A DNA stretch of 64,000 bases from Pseudomonas viridiflava (GCF_900580865.1 NZ_UTBZ01000169.1:62001-126000); one strand, 5' to 3'; shown: positions 9,105-18,829, counted from the first letter of the stretch. Numbers and translations: made by a program. The notes: generated by a model not told the origin, from the sequence alone.

Positions 9105-9531
9105 GGCGTACCTCCAGCCCTTGGCCACCGGGTTCGATGACAAACGCCACCGGCCACTGCTGGCGACCGCTGCGCAACTCACCGAGCAGGCGAATGCTCA
9201 TTTGCTGCGGATGCTCGGGCAACGGATTGACCTGAACGTCGCCCAGCAGCAGGCGCGGCTCAAAATGCGTGATGGCTTCGCGGATATCCCGTGCCAGCCG
9301 CCGACGGTCGTCGCTGCGCTGCTGTTGCAGCGCGCTCCAGTCGGCGATGCCATAGTCGATCACACTGGGTGGTGTGGTCAGCGTGCGCGGGCCACGTCGC
9401 GTATTGAACAGGCGCCCGAGCTCGGCGTGCACCGAGTCGAGCAAGTCCTGCCGATCGAACTCGCGCACACCCTCGGCCTCGCTGGACGCGAGGCGTTCGA
9501 ACAGCGGTGCGCGCATGCCGGTGCCTGCCAT
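9088..9531 (-). CDS. tssE: T6SS baseplate subunit TssE (gp25-like)
   Basis: This 147-residue protein has the gp25/TssE fold: LFERL at the N-terminus, then SVIDYGIADWSAL and the conserved block IREAITHFEPRLLLGDVQV, whose EPRL-like residues contact the sheath. TssE starts sheath polymerisation on the baseplate. The ribosome site is weak; a second ATG five codons in (9516) is possible. It sits 15 bp downstream of hcp and overlaps tssF. Confidence 0.94.
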   Translation of the reverse strand: MAGTGMRAPLFERLASSEAEGVREFDRQDLLDSVHAELGRLFNTRRGPRTLTTPPSVIDYGIADWSALQQQRSDDRRRLARDIREAITHFEPRLLLGDVQVNPLPEHPQQMSIRLLGELRSGRQQWPVAFVIEPGGQGLEVRHERLD

Positions 9532-9546
9532 GGCCAGAGCGCCGGG

Positions 9547-10044
9547 TTAGCTGACAAGCTTGTTGGCGGCCATGTCCCAGGTCGACGCGGCGGTGCCTTC
9601 CTTGGTGCCATCGTCTTTCTGTGCGGTGAGTTCCCATTTGATCTTGGTGAAGTTCAGCGACACGGTTTCCACCGGTTTGCCGCCGGTGCCGCCGCTGACA
9701 CTGACGTTGGACAGCACCACGTTGGTGAGGGTGTAGACGATAAAGGGCATCAACTGCCCGCTGCCTTCAGCGGCGTTGCGGCCGATGGTGATGATGGCTT
9801 CGGGGATCGGTTTGCCGGCGCAGCAGTATTCGTTGAGTGACGGGGTCGAGCTGTCGATAAACTTGGTCACGGTGAACTCGCCGACATGGGGTTTGCCGGA
9901 GGTGCGTTCCGAGTTGCTGACGTCGTTGGTGACTTGCATCGCTACGTTGTGGCTGTAGGACATGACTTCGATCTTGTCCGCAAAACCTTCGAGCAGGCTG
10001 TCGCCTTTGATGTCGCCGCCGAGGTCGAGAATGATTGCATCCAT
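9547..10044 (-). CDS. hcp: T6SS tube protein Hcp (TssD)
   Basis: The 165-residue protein is Hcp, whose hexameric rings stack to form the secreted inner tube. It begins MDAIILDLGGDIKGDS and contains the family's TSGKPHVGEFTVTKFID and ETVSLNFTKIKWEL strands. AGGAG lies 9 bp before the ATG. It is separated from tssC by a 74-bp gap holding a strong hairpin, which could let hcp be expressed at a level different from tssBC. Confidence 0.96.
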   Translation of the reverse strand: MDAIILDLGGDIKGDSLLEGFADKIEVMSYSHNVAMQVTNDVSNSERTSGKPHVGEFTVTKFIDSSTPSLNEYCCAGKPIPEAIITIGRNAAEGSGQLMPFIVYTLTNVVLSNVSVSGGTGGKPVETVSLNFTKIKWELTAQKDDGTKEGTAASTWDMAANKLVS

Positions 10045-10084
10045 CGCTTGAAACTCCTGAAGGGTGTCGCGCTAGATAGAGAAA

Positions 10085-10110
10085 GCCCCCACCGCAGCGG
10101 CGGCGGGGGC
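10085..10110 (-). terminator. GC-rich hairpin between tssC and hcp
   Basis: An inverted repeat with arms GCCCCCGCCG and CGGTGGGGGC (one mismatch) lies between the tssC stop and hcp start. On the transcribed strand it is followed by CTTTCTCTATC, a poor U-tract. It may be a weak terminator or an RNA-stabilising processing structure. Confidence 0.5.
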
Positions 10111-10118
10111 AAAGCAGG

Positions 10119-11600
10119 TCAGGCAGCAACCGGTGGCGGCAAAGTCGCCACCAGGCGGATCGACGCGGTCAACTCTTCGAGCTGGAAGTGCGGGCGCAGA
10201 AACACCGTCGCGCGATAGGCACCGGGTTTGCCGGCCACTTCGGTGACGTCCACCCGCGCTTCACGCAACGGGTACTGCGCCTTGATTTCCTGCGGCGCGT
10301 TGTCGTTGATCAGCACGTAATCGGCGATCCAGTTGTTGAGGTAGGTCTGCACGTTGTCGCGGGTCATGAAGCTGCCGACCTTGTCGCGCATGATCACCTT
10401 CAGGTAATGGGCGAAACGCGAGGCGGCAAGCACGTACGGCAGCATCGCCGAGATCCGCGCGTTGGCGTTGGCCTCGTTGGTGTTGTAGACCTTGGACTTG
10501 TTGGTGGTCTGGCCGCCGAAGAACACCGCGACGTCGCTGTTCTTCTTGTGGCACAGGGCAATGAAGCCGAGGTCGTTGAGCTCTTTTTCACGGCGGTCGG
10601 TGATCGCCACTTCGGTCGGGCATTTCAGCGACAGATCGCCGGAACTGGTGCGGAAGGTATGCGCCGGCAGGCCTTCCACCGCGCCGCCACCTTCAGCGCC
10701 ACGAATCGCCGCGCACCAGCCGTACTTGGCGAAGGCTTCGGTGATGCGTTGCGACAGCGCCCACGCGGCATTGCCCCACAGGTATTTGCTGTGGTCGGTG
10801 CCGTTGACGTCTTCGACGTAGTTGATGCCTTCCACCGGCGAGGTGTCGGGGCCGTAGGGTAGACGCAGGAGGAAATGCGGCAGCACTAGAGAGACATAGC
10901 GCGAATCTTCGCTCTCGCGGAACGAGCGCCATTTGATCAGCTCCTGGCTCTCGAACACCTTCGACAGGTCACGCGGCACCGCCAGTTCGGTGAAGCTGTT
11001 CATGTCGAACAGTCGCGGGCTGGCGGCGGCAATGAACGGTGCGTGAGCGGCGGCGGCGACGTTCGACAGCTTCTCCAGCAGGCCAATGTCCTGCGGGTGA
11101 CGGCCGAAGGTGTAGTCACCGACCAACAAGCTGAACGGATGGCCACCGAAGGTGCCGTATTCCTCTTCATAGATTTTCTTGAACAGTGCGCTCTGGTCGA
11201 ATTCGACGGCTTTTTCCAGGTCGTTCTGCAACTCTTTCTGCGTCACGTTGAGCAGGCGCAGTTTCAGCCGCGTGCTGGTTTCGGTGTTCTGCACCAGCAG
11301 GTGCAGACCGCGCCACGAAGCTTCGAGTTTTTGCAGGTCGGGGTGGTGCAGGACCTCGTTGAGCTGAGCGCTGATCAGTTCGTCGATCTGGCTGATGCGG
11401 TCGTTGATCATCGCCACGGTGTCCTTGTCGATGGCCATGCCTTCGTCGAGGACCTGGGTGGCGAATTCCGCGAGCATGTCACGGGCGTAATCCTGCTGAC
11501 TGTCATCGTGGGCCATGCGGCCGTCGAGGATGATCTGGTCGAGCAGGGAAAGTGTCTCGGTCGTACTGTCGCTGGCTTGTTTCTGAGCTGAAGCGGGCAT
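10119..11600 (-). CDS. tssC: T6SS contractile sheath large subunit TssC
   Basis: The 493-residue protein is TssC (VipB), which with TssB forms the contractile sheath. Diagnostic segments include LEASWRGLHLLVQNTET (~residue 90), LVGDYTFGRHPQDIGLLEKL (~residue 160), and the C-terminal region PGAYRATVFLRPHFQLEELT. GGGGAG lies 8 bp before the ATG. Spacing to tssB is 30 bp, so the two are presumably made together. Confidence 0.97.
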   Translation of the reverse strand: MPASAQKQASDSTTETLSLLDQIILDGRMAHDDSQQDYARDMLAEFATQVLDEGMAIDKDTVAMINDRISQIDELISAQLNEVLHHPDLQKLEASWRGLHLLVQNTETSTRLKLRLLNVTQKELQNDLEKAVEFDQSALFKKIYEEEYGTFGGHPFSLLVGDYTFGRHPQDIGLLEKLSNVAAAAHAPFIAAASPRLFDMNSFTELAVPRDLSKVFESQELIKWRSFRESEDSRYVSLVLPHFLLRLPYGPDTSPVEGINYVEDVNGTDHSKYLWGNAAWALSQRITEAFAKYGWCAAIRGAEGGGAVEGLPAHTFRTSSGDLSLKCPTEVAITDRREKELNDLGFIALCHKKNSDVAVFFGGQTTNKSKVYNTNEANANARISAMLPYVLAASRFAHYLKVIMRDKVGSFMTRDNVQTYLNNWIADYVLINDNAPQEIKAQYPLREARVDVTEVAGKPGAYRATVFLRPHFQLEELTASIRLVATLPPPVAA

Positions 11601-11630
11601 GGCGAATTCTCCCCTCGATTAAGTGGACGA

Positions 11631-12173
11631 TCAGGCTTGCGGATCGGCCGGAGCCTCGGCGTCAGCGGCCGGGGTAGCGTTGTCCGGGCGGGCCGATTTG
11701 ATTTCCTGCAGGCCTTCGGTGTTGGCGATGACGTCGCGCAACAGCTTGTCCAGGTCATCGTTGCCGTCGAGTTTGGTCAACAGGTCGCGCAGGCGCTGGC
11801 GGGCTTCGAACAGGCGCCGCAGCGGGGTGACTTGCTCTACCACTTTGACCGGGTCGAAGTCGTCGATGTGCTTGAAATTGAGTTCGATGTTGAGCTTGCT
11901 GTCGTCGCCGCTGAGGGTGTTGTTGACCTGCAGCGTGGCACGCGGGCTGATCGAGGCGAGCACTTCGTTGAAGTTGTCGCGGTCGATTTCGGTAAAACGC
12001 CGTTCAGTCAGTTTTGCCAATGGTTCGAGCGGCTTGCCCGAGAGGTCAGCGAGTATGCCGACCACCAGTGGCAATTCTTTTTTCTCGATGGCGTTGCCGA
12101 TTTCGACGTCGTAAGTGATTTGCACTCGGGGCGGGCGCACCCGGTCGAGCTTGTGCTGAGTACTTTCTGCCAT
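11631..12173 (-). CDS. tssB: T6SS contractile sheath small subunit TssB
   Basis: The 180-residue protein is TssB (VipA). Family landmarks are RVQITYDVEIGNAIEKKELP near residue 15 and the DRDNFNEVLASISPR block. The ATG at 12173 is preferred over an upstream in-frame ATG at 12206, because family members start near MAESTQHKLDRVRPP and a CGGAG lies 9 bp upstream. It is the first gene of the left-going T6SS operon, divergent from tssJ. Confidence 0.96.
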   Translation of the reverse strand: MAESTQHKLDRVRPPRVQITYDVEIGNAIEKKELPLVVGILADLSGKPLEPLAKLTERRFTEIDRDNFNEVLASISPRATLQVNNTLSGDDSKLNIELNFKHIDDFDPVKVVEQVTPLRRLFEARQRLRDLLTKLDGNDDLDKLLRDVIANTEGLQEIKSARPDNATPAADAEAPADPQA

Positions 12174-12400
12174 GACGGCGGACTCCGATGCGATGAGCGG
12201 GCGCAATGCATCGGGGAGGCCCGTTCATCGCTTTCCCTTGCTGGACCGTAGGTTAGAAAGGGAGGCAGATGACCTGTCGTTCCTTTGACAAACCTTCTTG
12301 ATTCGGCTGTAGGAACCGAACTACCCAAGACGCTAGAACAGGTCTATAAAAAAGCAAGCAAAAACATTTTTGGACAGGCTCGTGAAAAGGAAAATTCATT
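12174..12400. promoter_or_regulatory. Divergent control region between the two T6SS operons
   Basis: This 227-bp gap separates tssB (leftward) from tssJ (rightward) and must carry promoters for both T6SS arms. A TTGACA hexamer on the plus strand (12285-12290) and a TATAAA (12345-12350) are visible, but neither pairs with a good partner at normal spacing. No clear sigma-54 -24/-12 element was seen. The region is more AT-rich from 12330 to 12400. Confidence 0.5.
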
Positions 12401-12850
12401 TTGCGTACACGACTTTTTCTAACGCTGGTATTGGTGTCTCTGGCCGGTTGCTCGTTCTTCGGGCCGAAAGTGGACCTCGACAGCCTGACCCTCGACGTCG
12501 CCCCGAAAGCCAACGACGACACCCCGATTGCCGTGGATTTCATCGCGGTCGCCGACCCTGATCTGCTCAAGCAACTGTCGGGCATCAGTGCCAGCCAGTG
12601 GTTCGCCGGACGCGAGCAGTACCAGCGCGACTATCGTCAGTTGATGAGCGTGTGGGGACTGGAGCTGGTGCCGGGGCAATTCATCGACCGCCAACCCTTC
12701 CCGTTGGGGGGCAAGAAGGCTGCTGGACTTTTGGTCTTCGCCAGCTATAACACACCCGGAGCACACCGCTTGCGGCTCGATGATCAGAGCGAGGCGTGGC
12801 TGAAATTCGACAGTCGCGAGATGAGCCTGGTCAACGCTACCGAACACTGA
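12401..12850 (+). CDS. tssJ: T6SS outer-membrane lipoprotein TssJ
   Basis: The 149-residue product has a lipoprotein signal peptide with lipobox LAGC (Cys17) followed by Ser, so outer-membrane sorting is expected. TssJ anchors TssM at the outer membrane. Later segments such as VDFIAVADPDLLKQLSG and GLELVPGQFIDRQPFPLGG fit the TssJ transthyretin-like fold. Translation probably starts at TTG; AAAAGGA lies about 9 bp upstream and no ATG is available close by. It opens the rightward operon. Confidence 0.9.
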   Translation: MRTRLFLTLVLVSLAGCSFFGPKVDLDSLTLDVAPKANDDTPIAVDFIAVADPDLLKQLSGISASQWFAGREQYQRDYRQLMSVWGLELVPGQFIDRQPFPLGGKKAAGLLVFASYNTPGAHRLRLDDQSEAWLKFDSREMSLVNATEH

Positions 12851-12896
12851 AACACCACCGCTGCCGCCGGATCGCGGCCTTGTCGAAGGGAGTCGT

Positions 12897-14228
12897 ATGA
12901 GTCTGCTACCTGACGCGGTTTGCTGGCACGAAGGCATGCAATTGCTGCCACAGCATTTTCAGTTGCAAGGGCTGCGGGCCGAAGCGCTCGGTGCGCATTT
13001 GGCGCAAGCCTGCAACCCGTGGTTCTGGGGTGTCAGCCACATGGAATTCGACCCTTCGGCGCTGAGTGCCGGGGTGGTGCGGGTGGTGTCGCTGCAAGGG
13101 ACGATGCCCGACGGCCTGCCCGTGGATTTGCAGGCGGGGATCGGGCCGACGCTGGAACTGGATGTCGGCGCGGCGATCGATGCCACCGACGACGCCACCG
13201 TTACCGTTTACCTGGCGATCAGCCCGATGTGGCGGGCCGGGCAGTTGCTGCCACTCAAGGGGCGCTTGCAGTCGGTGGTGGGCGACGCGCTACCGGATCT
13301 CACCAGCGGCGAATTCCCTGAGTCGATCACCGTGTGGCGCCCCAATCCACGGCTGTGCACGCAACTGAACAAGGCCGATTCGATCTGCCTGCCGCTGCTG
13401 AAAATCCGCAAGGAGGGCGGCGGTTTCCTGCCGCTGTCTTACACCCCACCGACGCCGACCCTGTTGCCGGAATCGGCGCTCGGTCGACGCATCGCCGGCC
13501 TCTGTGCGCGGGCTCGGGAGAAGTGCCTGTTTCTCGGTGGCCGTTTGCGTCAGGCGCAGCAGGCCGGCAATCAGGACGACGCGCTGGAAATCCGTCGGCA
13601 GTTGACCGCGTTGTGGGTTCGCCTGCCGGAAGTCGAAGGCGCGCTGAACAGCCGCATCGCCCATCCGCAAACCCTTTATGTGCACCTGCTTGGACTGGCG
13701 GGCGCGTGGTCGGCGCTGGATCCGCTGGCCGGCGTGCCGGCGTTTGCCCCGCTGGATTTTGTCGAGTTGCAGCGCGGTTATGACGCGGTGCTGCAATGGC
13801 TGGAAACCACCCTCGAACTGATCCGCGCCGGCTACCGCAGCTTGCCGTTCGAGCGCGGTGAACAGAGCTTTTCGATTCAATTGCCGGACGAGCAGCCGAG
13901 TCAGCGTCTGGTCATCGGTCTGCGCATGCCCAATGGCGCCAGCGAGCAAGCCGCGATCGACTGGTTGCGCGGCGCGATCATCGCTTCGGCGCCGCACATC
14001 GCGTTGCTCAGTCGTCAGCGCATGAGCGGTTTGTCCCATCAGGCCATGAGCCGCAGCGAACAGGTGGCCTACAGCGTCGGCGAGGACACGCGGCTGTTTG
14101 TGCTGACGGCCGAAGGCGCGTGGTTCGACGCCCAACTGCCGCTGATGATCGCCGCACCGGCGGCGAAGTTGACCAGCAGTCCGTGGCAAGTGGTGCTGTT
14201 TGTCGCCCAGAACAGTGAAAGCGCCTGA
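12897..14228 (+). CDS. tssK: T6SS baseplate subunit TssK
   Basis: The 443-residue protein matches TssK (VasE/ImpJ), the adaptor joining baseplate wedges to the TssJLM membrane complex. Its start, including VCWHEGMQLLPQHFQLQ, is the family signature, and later motifs LRMPNGASEQ and PGI-region residues near 350 fit. It lies 46 bp after tssJ and 18 bp before tssL. A GAAGGGAG element precedes the ATG. Confidence 0.96.
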   Translation: MSLLPDAVCWHEGMQLLPQHFQLQGLRAEALGAHLAQACNPWFWGVSHMEFDPSALSAGVVRVVSLQGTMPDGLPVDLQAGIGPTLELDVGAAIDATDDATVTVYLAISPMWRAGQLLPLKGRLQSVVGDALPDLTSGEFPESITVWRPNPRLCTQLNKADSICLPLLKIRKEGGGFLPLSYTPPTPTLLPESALGRRIAGLCARAREKCLFLGGRLRQAQQAGNQDDALEIRRQLTALWVRLPEVEGALNSRIAHPQTLYVHLLGLAGAWSALDPLAGVPAFAPLDFVELQRGYDAVLQWLETTLELIRAGYRSLPFERGEQSFSIQLPDEQPSQRLVIGLRMPNGASEQAAIDWLRGAIIASAPHIALLSRQRMSGLSHQAMSRSEQVAYSVGEDTRLFVLTAEGAWFDAQLPLMIAAPAAKLTSSPWQVVLFVAQNSESA

Positions 14229-14246
14229 TCACACAAGGAACGCCGT

Positions 14247-15011
14247 ATGTCGCAAGGAAGTGCCGCAAGCCTGGGGTTGCAGGACGCACCGTTGAGCAGC
14301 GCGTTCCGCCAGACGTGGCAGCAATGGCAACAGGATTGGGTGCATTTGCCCAAGGACAGCGAGGACGAAGCGGCGCTGGTCGAGACCGTTGTCGAACTCT
14401 CCACGCAGGCTTCGCAGCGATTGTGGCGCACCGCTTATGCGCGGGTCGGTGATTCGGCGACCGAGCAAGTCAAGGCACTGGTGTATGCATTCGTCGCGCT
14501 GGTCGACGAAACCCTGCTGTTCACGCCATGGCCCGGGCAAGCGGCGTGGCAGGACAAACCCCTGGAGTCGCGGTTGTACGCCAGCCGGCAGGCCGGCGAG
14601 CAAGTGCCGGCGGCGATTCAGGCACTGCTCGACGAGCAGCAACCGACCACCCGCGATCTGGCCAATGTCTATCTGCAGTGTCTGATCCTCGGCTTCCATG
14701 GGCGTCTGCGTGGCGAACACAGCCAGGCGCAATTGGAAAAGTGGCGGTTGGCGCTGTACACCTTTGCCTGGCAGGACGATGCCAGTTATACCGATGTCAG
14801 TCAGCGCCTGGTGCAGCCTTCGTTGACCACTCCGTTGCAACTGCCAGTGCGCACGGCGCTGCCGGATGGCTTTCGCCTGGCGCTGGGGATTCTGGCGATG
14901 CTGCTGTTGCTGACCGGGCTTGGCCAGTTTCTCTGGCGTGACATTCAGTCGGAGCTGGAACCGGTGCTGCAGATCATCGACTCGGTGGTGCCGGCGGAGC
15001 AAGACTCATGA
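14247..15011 (+). CDS. tssL: T6SS inner-membrane protein TssL (DotU family)
   Basis: The 254-residue product is DotU/TssL: a cytoplasmic helical domain with ALVYAFVALVDETLLF and the LANVYLQCLILGFHGRLRG motif, then one C-terminal membrane segment (about 215-232, ALGILAMLLLLTGLGQFLW). No OmpA-like peptidoglycan-binding domain follows, so cell-wall anchoring must come from another protein. Its stop overlaps the tssM start. Confidence 0.95.
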   Translation: MSQGSAASLGLQDAPLSSAFRQTWQQWQQDWVHLPKDSEDEAALVETVVELSTQASQRLWRTAYARVGDSATEQVKALVYAFVALVDETLLFTPWPGQAAWQDKPLESRLYASRQAGEQVPAAIQALLDEQQPTTRDLANVYLQCLILGFHGRLRGEHSQAQLEKWRLALYTFAWQDDASYTDVSQRLVQPSLTTPLQLPVRTALPDGFRLALGILAMLLLLTGLGQFLWRDIQSELEPVLQIIDSVVPAEQDS

Positions 15012-18000
15012 GTACCCTGACGATGCTCGCGTGGATTATCGCGCTGCTGCTGGTCGTGATGATCATCGCCGTGGCGGTGTGGTGGTTGCGCACCCAGAGC
15101 GGCGCTGCGATCCGCAGTTTTTATGCCGCCGTGCGGCAAATGGAGCAGGAACAGGGCAGTCACGACCGCTATCAGATGCCATGGCTGTTGATGCTCGGCG
15201 ACGAAACCCAGGGCACGCAACTGGTCAATGAATGGCGGCTGCAACCGACCGACAAACCAGCGTGGTTCGGCCGCTGGTGGTCGGATCCCGAAGGCGCCGT
15301 GCTGGTGGTGCCGCAGGCGTTGTTCCTGCCCGACGACGGCATGCATTTGCAGCGTGGCGGCTGGTGGCGTTTGCTCGGTTTGATCTTGCGAATGCGCAGC
15401 AAGCGCCCGCTGGACGGGGTGGTCTGGCTGGTGCCGGTGAGTCGCCTGAGTAATCTCGAACAGGCCGCCAGCCTAGGGCTGGCTGCGCGCCGACGGTTCA
15501 TCGATCTGCTGCAACGTTTTGGCCTGAGTGTGCCGGTGTACGTGATCATCACCGGACTTGAAGAGTTGCCGGGGTTCCAGGAGCTGATCAGTGCGCTGCC
15601 CGACGAGGCCCGCGAACGTACCCTGGGCTGGTCGTCGCCGTATTCACGCGATGCGGTTTGGCAAGGGCAGTGGAGCGATCAGGCGCTCGATCGCATCCAT
15701 CGCGCGGTAGCGGAAGCCATCATCGAAATCGGCACCTTGTCCGGCCAGCTGAGCGCCGATCTGTACGCCTTGCCGGAGCGTCTGGAAACCTTGCGACGCG
15801 GTTTGCAGAGTGTTCTGGAACCGGTGTTTCAAGGCAACGCTCAGGGTGAAGCGCCGTGTTTTCGCGGTGTCTATTTCAGCGCGAGTCAGGCCTCTGAGGA
15901 TGCCAGAGACGGATTTTCCGCCGACGACAGCGGCATGCAGCAAAGCGTGTTCGTGCGCCAGTTGTGGCGCCAGCGACTGGTCGGCGAGCGAGGCCTGGCG
16001 CAAGGCGTGCCGCGTCTGTTGCGCTTGCGGCAGCGTTGGCAGCGGCTGACGGCCGGCGTGGCACTGGTGGTCGGGGTGATCTGGGCGGTGGCGATGCTTT
16101 GGGTCTGGCACGTGTCGGTCAAGGATGCCCACGAACTGGCGCGGCAGATGCAAGGCGCGCAAAAGGGCTACGTGGCGATCAGCGACGAGGCGCAGCGGGT
16201 CGACTCGACCCGACGCAATGTGCAGACCTTCTGGCGTGTACTGGAGCGTGCGCCGCACTGGAACTACGTTTCTCTGGTGTTTCCGACATCGTGGTTTTCC
16301 TCGCTCGACAATCAACTCGAACAGCAAGTCTTGCAGTCCACCCAGCGCCACATCATGGTGCCGCTGCGTGATCTGTTGAGCGCGCAACTGACACAGATCA
16401 AGGCGATCCGCAGCACCGACCGGCGCAGCAGTGTCGAAAGCGACGACCCGGCGCAGTGGCAGAACTATCTCAAGGCGAACGATCTGGTGGATCGGGCCTT
16501 GCGTCTGGAGCAGCAGAACCAGTTGTTCAATCAAGTGCAGAACAACCCGCGCGCGCCGCTGGATGACTTGGTGCAACTGAGCAACAACGCGCTGTCGCTG
16601 AACCTCAACACGGGCACCTTGCCGTATGCGGCGTTCTACAATCGGCTGCTGGTGGCCGGCGAAGACGGCAGCTTGCAGGCGCTCGACCTGAGCGTCGACC
16701 GGCCGCAGATCGTCAGCAACTTTTCCGGATTGATGCAGCGCTGGCTGGATCAATATTTCCTCGCCGACAACTTTGTCAGCAAGGCGGGTTACCTCAAGTT
16801 GCACCTCGATCAACTGGAGGCCGGCAGTGGCAACAGCCTGCGCGAGCTCGAAGACCTGACCGCGCTGGTCGACGATCTGCAAGCGGCGATCGCCCTGACC
16901 AATTCGACGTGGAGCCGTGGCAAAGGCCAGGAGCTGGTGCCGGGTTATGGTGACTTCCTCGCCAAAGTGGGCAAGAGCACATTGTTGGGCGCGCAAGTCC
17001 AACAAGACCTCGACACGCAAGCGTCACGCTTGCAGCAGAGTTTCCGCGATCAATGGATCGCCCAGATCGGCTCGCGGGACAATTTGCTGGTTCAGCAAGT
17101 CAGCGGGCAATTGGCGTTGCAAGAGCAAGTGGTGAAACTCGATAACGCGATACAGGCGCTGTTCAAGCGCGACTTCGTTTCCGTCGCCCTGCGTGCCAGC
17201 GAAGACAACGTCAATATGCAAGGCCAGACCGTGGACGGCGATGATCTCAATGAGTCGCTGAAGTATTTCGCCGACTACAACAGCTACATCGCCGAAGAAC
17301 TGCCACGCATTCCACCGGACTATCGCGTTGCGGTGCTCAAAGCCGCCGAGCGTGCCGCCGCCCAGGCGATGTGGTTGAGCCTCAAGGATCACAACGACCA
17401 AGCGCACCCTTACGCTGTGTTCAATGTGCAGGCCGAGCAAGCCATGGCCCTGCAGAAAGCCTTTGTCGAGGTGCACCGCGCGGATCTCTCCACGCGCTTG
17501 CAAGCGGCGCTCAATCGCCGCGCGATGGCGCAGATTACCGGGGGGATCGAGGAAATCACCGCGCAACCGCTGTTCGGTGGCCGTGCCGAAATCAGCCAGT
17601 GGGACGGTTCGAAAAACCTCGGCTTGCAATTGTTCGGCGCCAGCGATGTGCAGGATCTGAAACTGAGCCTCAAGCAGCAGTTCAACACCATGCTCGGCAT
17701 CACTGAGCGGCGGACGTCATCGTTGCAGTGGCTGACAACGCAGCAAGCCAATCTGTCGGCACTGGATTACGAACGCGTGACGCAGTTCAGTGCACTGAAC
17801 GACGAACTGCGCAAATACAAAGAGGCCAACCCGGCCAGTTCGCCGGCACAGATCGAACAACTGGTCAGTCGCGACTTCGTCGAGATGGACGTCAATTCCT
17901 GCCTGCAAATGTTGCAGACCGCCAACGTCGCTGGCGGACGCGGCACGTTGGCGATGCGCGCGGTGGAGTTGCAGCAGGAGGCCATGCAGCGTTGCCAGCA

Positions 18001-18829
18001 GTTGCAAGTGCAACAGGCGGCGGCAGCGTGGAATGAGCTGGCCAACTATTTCAATCAATACCTGGCTGACCGGTTTCCATTCGCCAACGGCGTGCAGATG
18101 CCGGATGCCGATCCGGCGCGGGTTGAGTATTTGCTGCAACTGATCGACAAGCGCCTGCCGGTCGCCCAGGCCGGCCTTGTCACCAACCAGACCCCGGAGC
18201 GCCTGGCCGCGGCGGATTTTCTCAACCGCTTGAAGCAGGCCAGCACTTGGCTGACGCCGCTGTTCGTGCGTGACAAGAGCGGCATCCTTGGCGTCGAGCT
18301 GGACGTGCGCTGGCGCACCGATCGCGATGATGAGCTTGGCGCCGATCAGGTGATTGCGTGGGGCTTGCTCGCCGGCAATCAGCAAATCAACTATCCGGCA
18401 GCCGAGCAACCGAACCTGCGCTGGATGGTCGGCCAGCCTGTCCGCCTGACCCTGCGCTGGGCGCGCAACGGCAAGGAACGGCCAGTCAATGATCCACTGC
18501 AACCGAATCTGGTGGTGCGTGATCTGGAGGCCGGGTGGGAGTACGGCGGGCCATGGTCATTGCTGCGCCTGATGCGCGCGCATTTCTCGGTGCAGCGTCA
18601 GCCAAACGTGGATTACACCGATTTCCCGCTGACGTTGCGTTTACCCGTGACCGGGGCGCCGGACAGCGTCACCAGCGACTTCACGCGAATGTTCGTGCGC
18701 CTGTCGCTGATGAGCCAAGGCTCGAAACTGCCGCTGTCGATCGCGCCGCTGCCAACCCGCGCGCCGCGTTCGCCGTTTCAGGTGACCGGCAGCACCGCCT
18801 CCCTTGAATCACAGAAGGAAGACTTGTGA
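15008..18829 (+). CDS. tssM: T6SS membrane-complex protein TssM (IcmF family)
   Basis: The 1273-residue protein is IcmF/TssM, spanning the inner membrane and reaching TssJ through the periplasm. A membrane segment lies at 7-27 and another near 350-372 (GVALVVGVIWAVAMLWVW), followed by a long periplasmic region. The usual Walker A loop after PW is degenerate: residues 64-71 read GDETQGTQ, lacking GKT. The protein is somewhat shorter at its N-terminal cytoplasmic part than many homologues. It overlaps tssL by 4 bp and tssA by 4 bp. Confidence 0.95.
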   Translation: MSTLTMLAWIIALLLVVMIIAVAVWWLRTQSGAAIRSFYAAVRQMEQEQGSHDRYQMPWLLMLGDETQGTQLVNEWRLQPTDKPAWFGRWWSDPEGAVLVVPQALFLPDDGMHLQRGGWWRLLGLILRMRSKRPLDGVVWLVPVSRLSNLEQAASLGLAARRRFIDLLQRFGLSVPVYVIITGLEELPGFQELISALPDEARERTLGWSSPYSRDAVWQGQWSDQALDRIHRAVAEAIIEIGTLSGQLSADLYALPERLETLRRGLQSVLEPVFQGNAQGEAPCFRGVYFSASQASEDARDGFSADDSGMQQSVFVRQLWRQRLVGERGLAQGVPRLLRLRQRWQRLTAGVALVVGVIWAVAMLWVWHVSVKDAHELARQMQGAQKGYVAISDEAQRVDSTRRNVQTFWRVLERAPHWNYVSLVFPTSWFSSLDNQLEQQVLQSTQRHIMVPLRDLLSAQLTQIKAIRSTDRRSSVESDDPAQWQNYLKANDLVDRALRLEQQNQLFNQVQNNPRAPLDDLVQLSNNALSLNLNTGTLPYAAFYNRLLVAGEDGSLQALDLSVDRPQIVSNFSGLMQRWLDQYFLADNFVSKAGYLKLHLDQLEAGSGNSLRELEDLTALVDDLQAAIALTNSTWSRGKGQELVPGYGDFLAKVGKSTLLGAQVQQDLDTQASRLQQSFRDQWIAQIGSRDNLLVQQVSGQLALQEQVVKLDNAIQALFKRDFVSVALRASEDNVNMQGQTVDGDDLNESLKYFADYNSYIAEELPRIPPDYRVAVLKAAERAAAQAMWLSLKDHNDQAHPYAVFNVQAEQAMALQKAFVEVHRADLSTRLQAALNRRAMAQITGGIEEITAQPLFGGRAEISQWDGSKNLGLQLFGASDVQDLKLSLKQQFNTMLGITERRTSSLQWLTTQQANLSALDYERVTQFSALNDELRKYKEANPASSPAQIEQLVSRDFVEMDVNSCLQMLQTANVAGGRGTLAMRAVELQQEAMQRCQQLQVQQAAAAWNELANYFNQYLADRFPFANGVQMPDADPARVEYLLQLIDKRLPVAQAGLVTNQTPERLAAADFLNRLKQASTWLTPLFVRDKSGILGVELDVRWRTDRDDELGADQVIAWGLLAGNQQINYPAAEQPNLRWMVGQPVRLTLRWARNGKERPVNDPLQPNLVVRDLEAGWEYGGPWSLLRLMRAHFSVQRQPNVDYTDFPLTLRLPVTGAPDSVTSDFTRMFVRLSLMSQGSKLPLSIAPLPTRAPRSPFQVTGSTASLESQKEDL

